Source of the DNA: an uncultured Desulfatitalea sp.
GTDB lineage: Bacteria; Desulfobacterota; Desulfobacteria; Desulfobacterales; Desulfosarcinaceae
Reading direction: 5' to 3'
DNA: 64,000 nt
Assembly (NCBI GenBank): GCA_937868765.1
Contig: CALMNL010000004.1
Coordinates: 508,749-572,748, forward strand
In this document: positions 63,717 to 64,000 of the stretch, piece after piece
Numbering within the stretch: position 1 is the first letter of the stretch
How the letters are laid out: the number at the start of each line of letters is the position of its first letter
Notes under the pieces: model-generated
The model's input: the letters and a program-made list of their open reading frames with translations, nothing else
Told to the model about the DNA's origin: nothing
Databases searched by the model: none
Translations under genes and position numbers: made by a program

Positions 63717-63929
63717 TCACTGCTGGAGGATTGAAGGTCCCCTTGCAGGCAGATCTCTTTGGAAGATCGTGGTGGTGACCCGCGCCTGCTTGGGCATCGG
63801 CAAGATGGTGGCCCTGGCTCTTATGGCCGCAATTAAGACATCGCCTGCGGGAAGATCGATATCGGGAAAAGGGGTGACCGAAGCGTAGGGAAAGATGAGC
63901 TGGTCCGAGAGAGGCTTGACGCCACGCAT
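63717..63929 (-). CDS. Doubtful short ORF
   Basis: A 70-codon minus-strand frame (MRGVKPLSDQLIFPYASVTP) lies between recD2 and a strong hairpin. There is no ribosome site upstream of the ATG at 63929 and no recognisable motif. Its amino-acid mixture is less GC-skewed than most antisense frames here, so it may be a remnant or a small gene. The rest of 63706-64000 holds only the hairpin at 63937. Confidence 0.2.
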   Translation of the reverse strand: MRGVKPLSDQLIFPYASVTPFPDIDLPAGDVLIAAIRARATILPMPKQARVTTTIFQRDLPARGPSILQQ

Positions 63930-63936
63930 GACCGGC

Positions 63937-63970
63937 AGCGAAAAGCCGCGCTTGCGCGCGGCTTTTCGCT
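63937..63970. terminator. Perfect 15-bp hairpin, likely two-way terminator
   Basis: AGCGAAAAGCCGCGC and GCGCGGCTTTTCGCT are exact complements with a 4-nt loop (TTGC). T-runs occur within both arms. It lies 230 bp after recD2 and may end transcription from both sides. Confidence 0.7.
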
Positions 63971-64000
63971 GTACGAGTCGATGCGATTGTTCGGCAATCA

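Noticed and set aside
61369-63734. Long frames on both strands overlapping recD2
   Set aside because: RecD2 motifs lie in the frame 61522-63705; the others are Pro/Arg/Gly-rich shadows.

Overview
The window looks like chromosomal DNA of a high-GC, anaerobic, hydrogen-metabolising member of the Desulfobacterota (a Desulfobacterales/Desulfosarcina-like sulfate reducer is my best guess). The reasons are the Mvh/Hdr-type electron-bifurcating hydrogenase operon under a sigma-54 promoter, in-frame UGA (selenocysteine) codons at conserved cysteine positions, PerR/KatG oxygen defence, a PEP-CTERM-like mini-protein and an ADP-forming acyl-CoA synthetase. No rRNA, tRNA, CRISPR array or transposase was seen. 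Taxonomy is inference.

Layout. 1-1190: start of katG (cut by the window edge) and a PerR-type Fur repressor, both on the minus strand. 1264-6867: a catabolic cluster (two SDR dehydrogenases, a zinc alcohol dehydrogenase, an OYE/FadH-like flavoenzyme) around a TetR repressor; the same perfect 14-bp palindrome sits at the same place in two promoters. 6922-11300: MoxR, DUF58 and transglutaminase. 11519-25300: an accessory block with a secreted PrcB-like protein, a TPR-CHAT protease-like lipoprotein, a small lipoprotein-like protein, four radical-SAM proteins carrying five radical-SAM cores (one protein is a tandem fusion), a nucleotide-sugar-epimerase-like protein, a convergent serpin lipoprotein and another secreted protein. 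A decayed copy of the transglutaminase 3' end at 25328-25564 closes this block.

25656-35010 (minus strand) is the most remarkable part: sigma-54 promoter, hydrogenase maturation protease, HTH-HdrA, MvhD, HdrCB, FrhB-like protein, MvhG and MvhA. Four of these genes (hdrA, mvhD, hdrCB, mvhA) are each interrupted by one in-frame UGA exactly where the family has a conserved cysteine. In each case the frame stays open and the family sequence continues. Behind three of the UGAs a 6-bp stem with a 5-nt loop starts after exactly 16 nt; the fourth has an 8-bp stem a little further on. Read as selenocysteine, the operon encodes a complete hydrogenase-heterodisulfide-reductase complex with Sec at the Ni site, in the MvhD electron-transfer subunit, in the HdrCB CCG domain and in HdrA. 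Conventional gene calling would split or truncate all four genes.

35239-45392: the sigma-54 activator presumed to control that operon, a 58-codon PEP-CTERM-like gene with its own terminator, a candidate structured RNA, an ADP-forming acyl-CoA synthetase, a SPOR protein, an rRNA methyltransferase, a retropepsin-like protease, a Nudix hydrolase and a tiny lysine-rich protein. 45457-53282: a full MoxR-DUF58-DUF4381-BatA-BatBC-BatD-BatE operon behind a clear promoter. 53405-56403: an alpha/alpha-toroid protein with a hexapeptide acyltransferase, then an MFS transporter. 56503-63970: two divergent Hsp20 chaperones, Lon protease, RlpA, GmhB-type phosphatase and RecD2 helicase.
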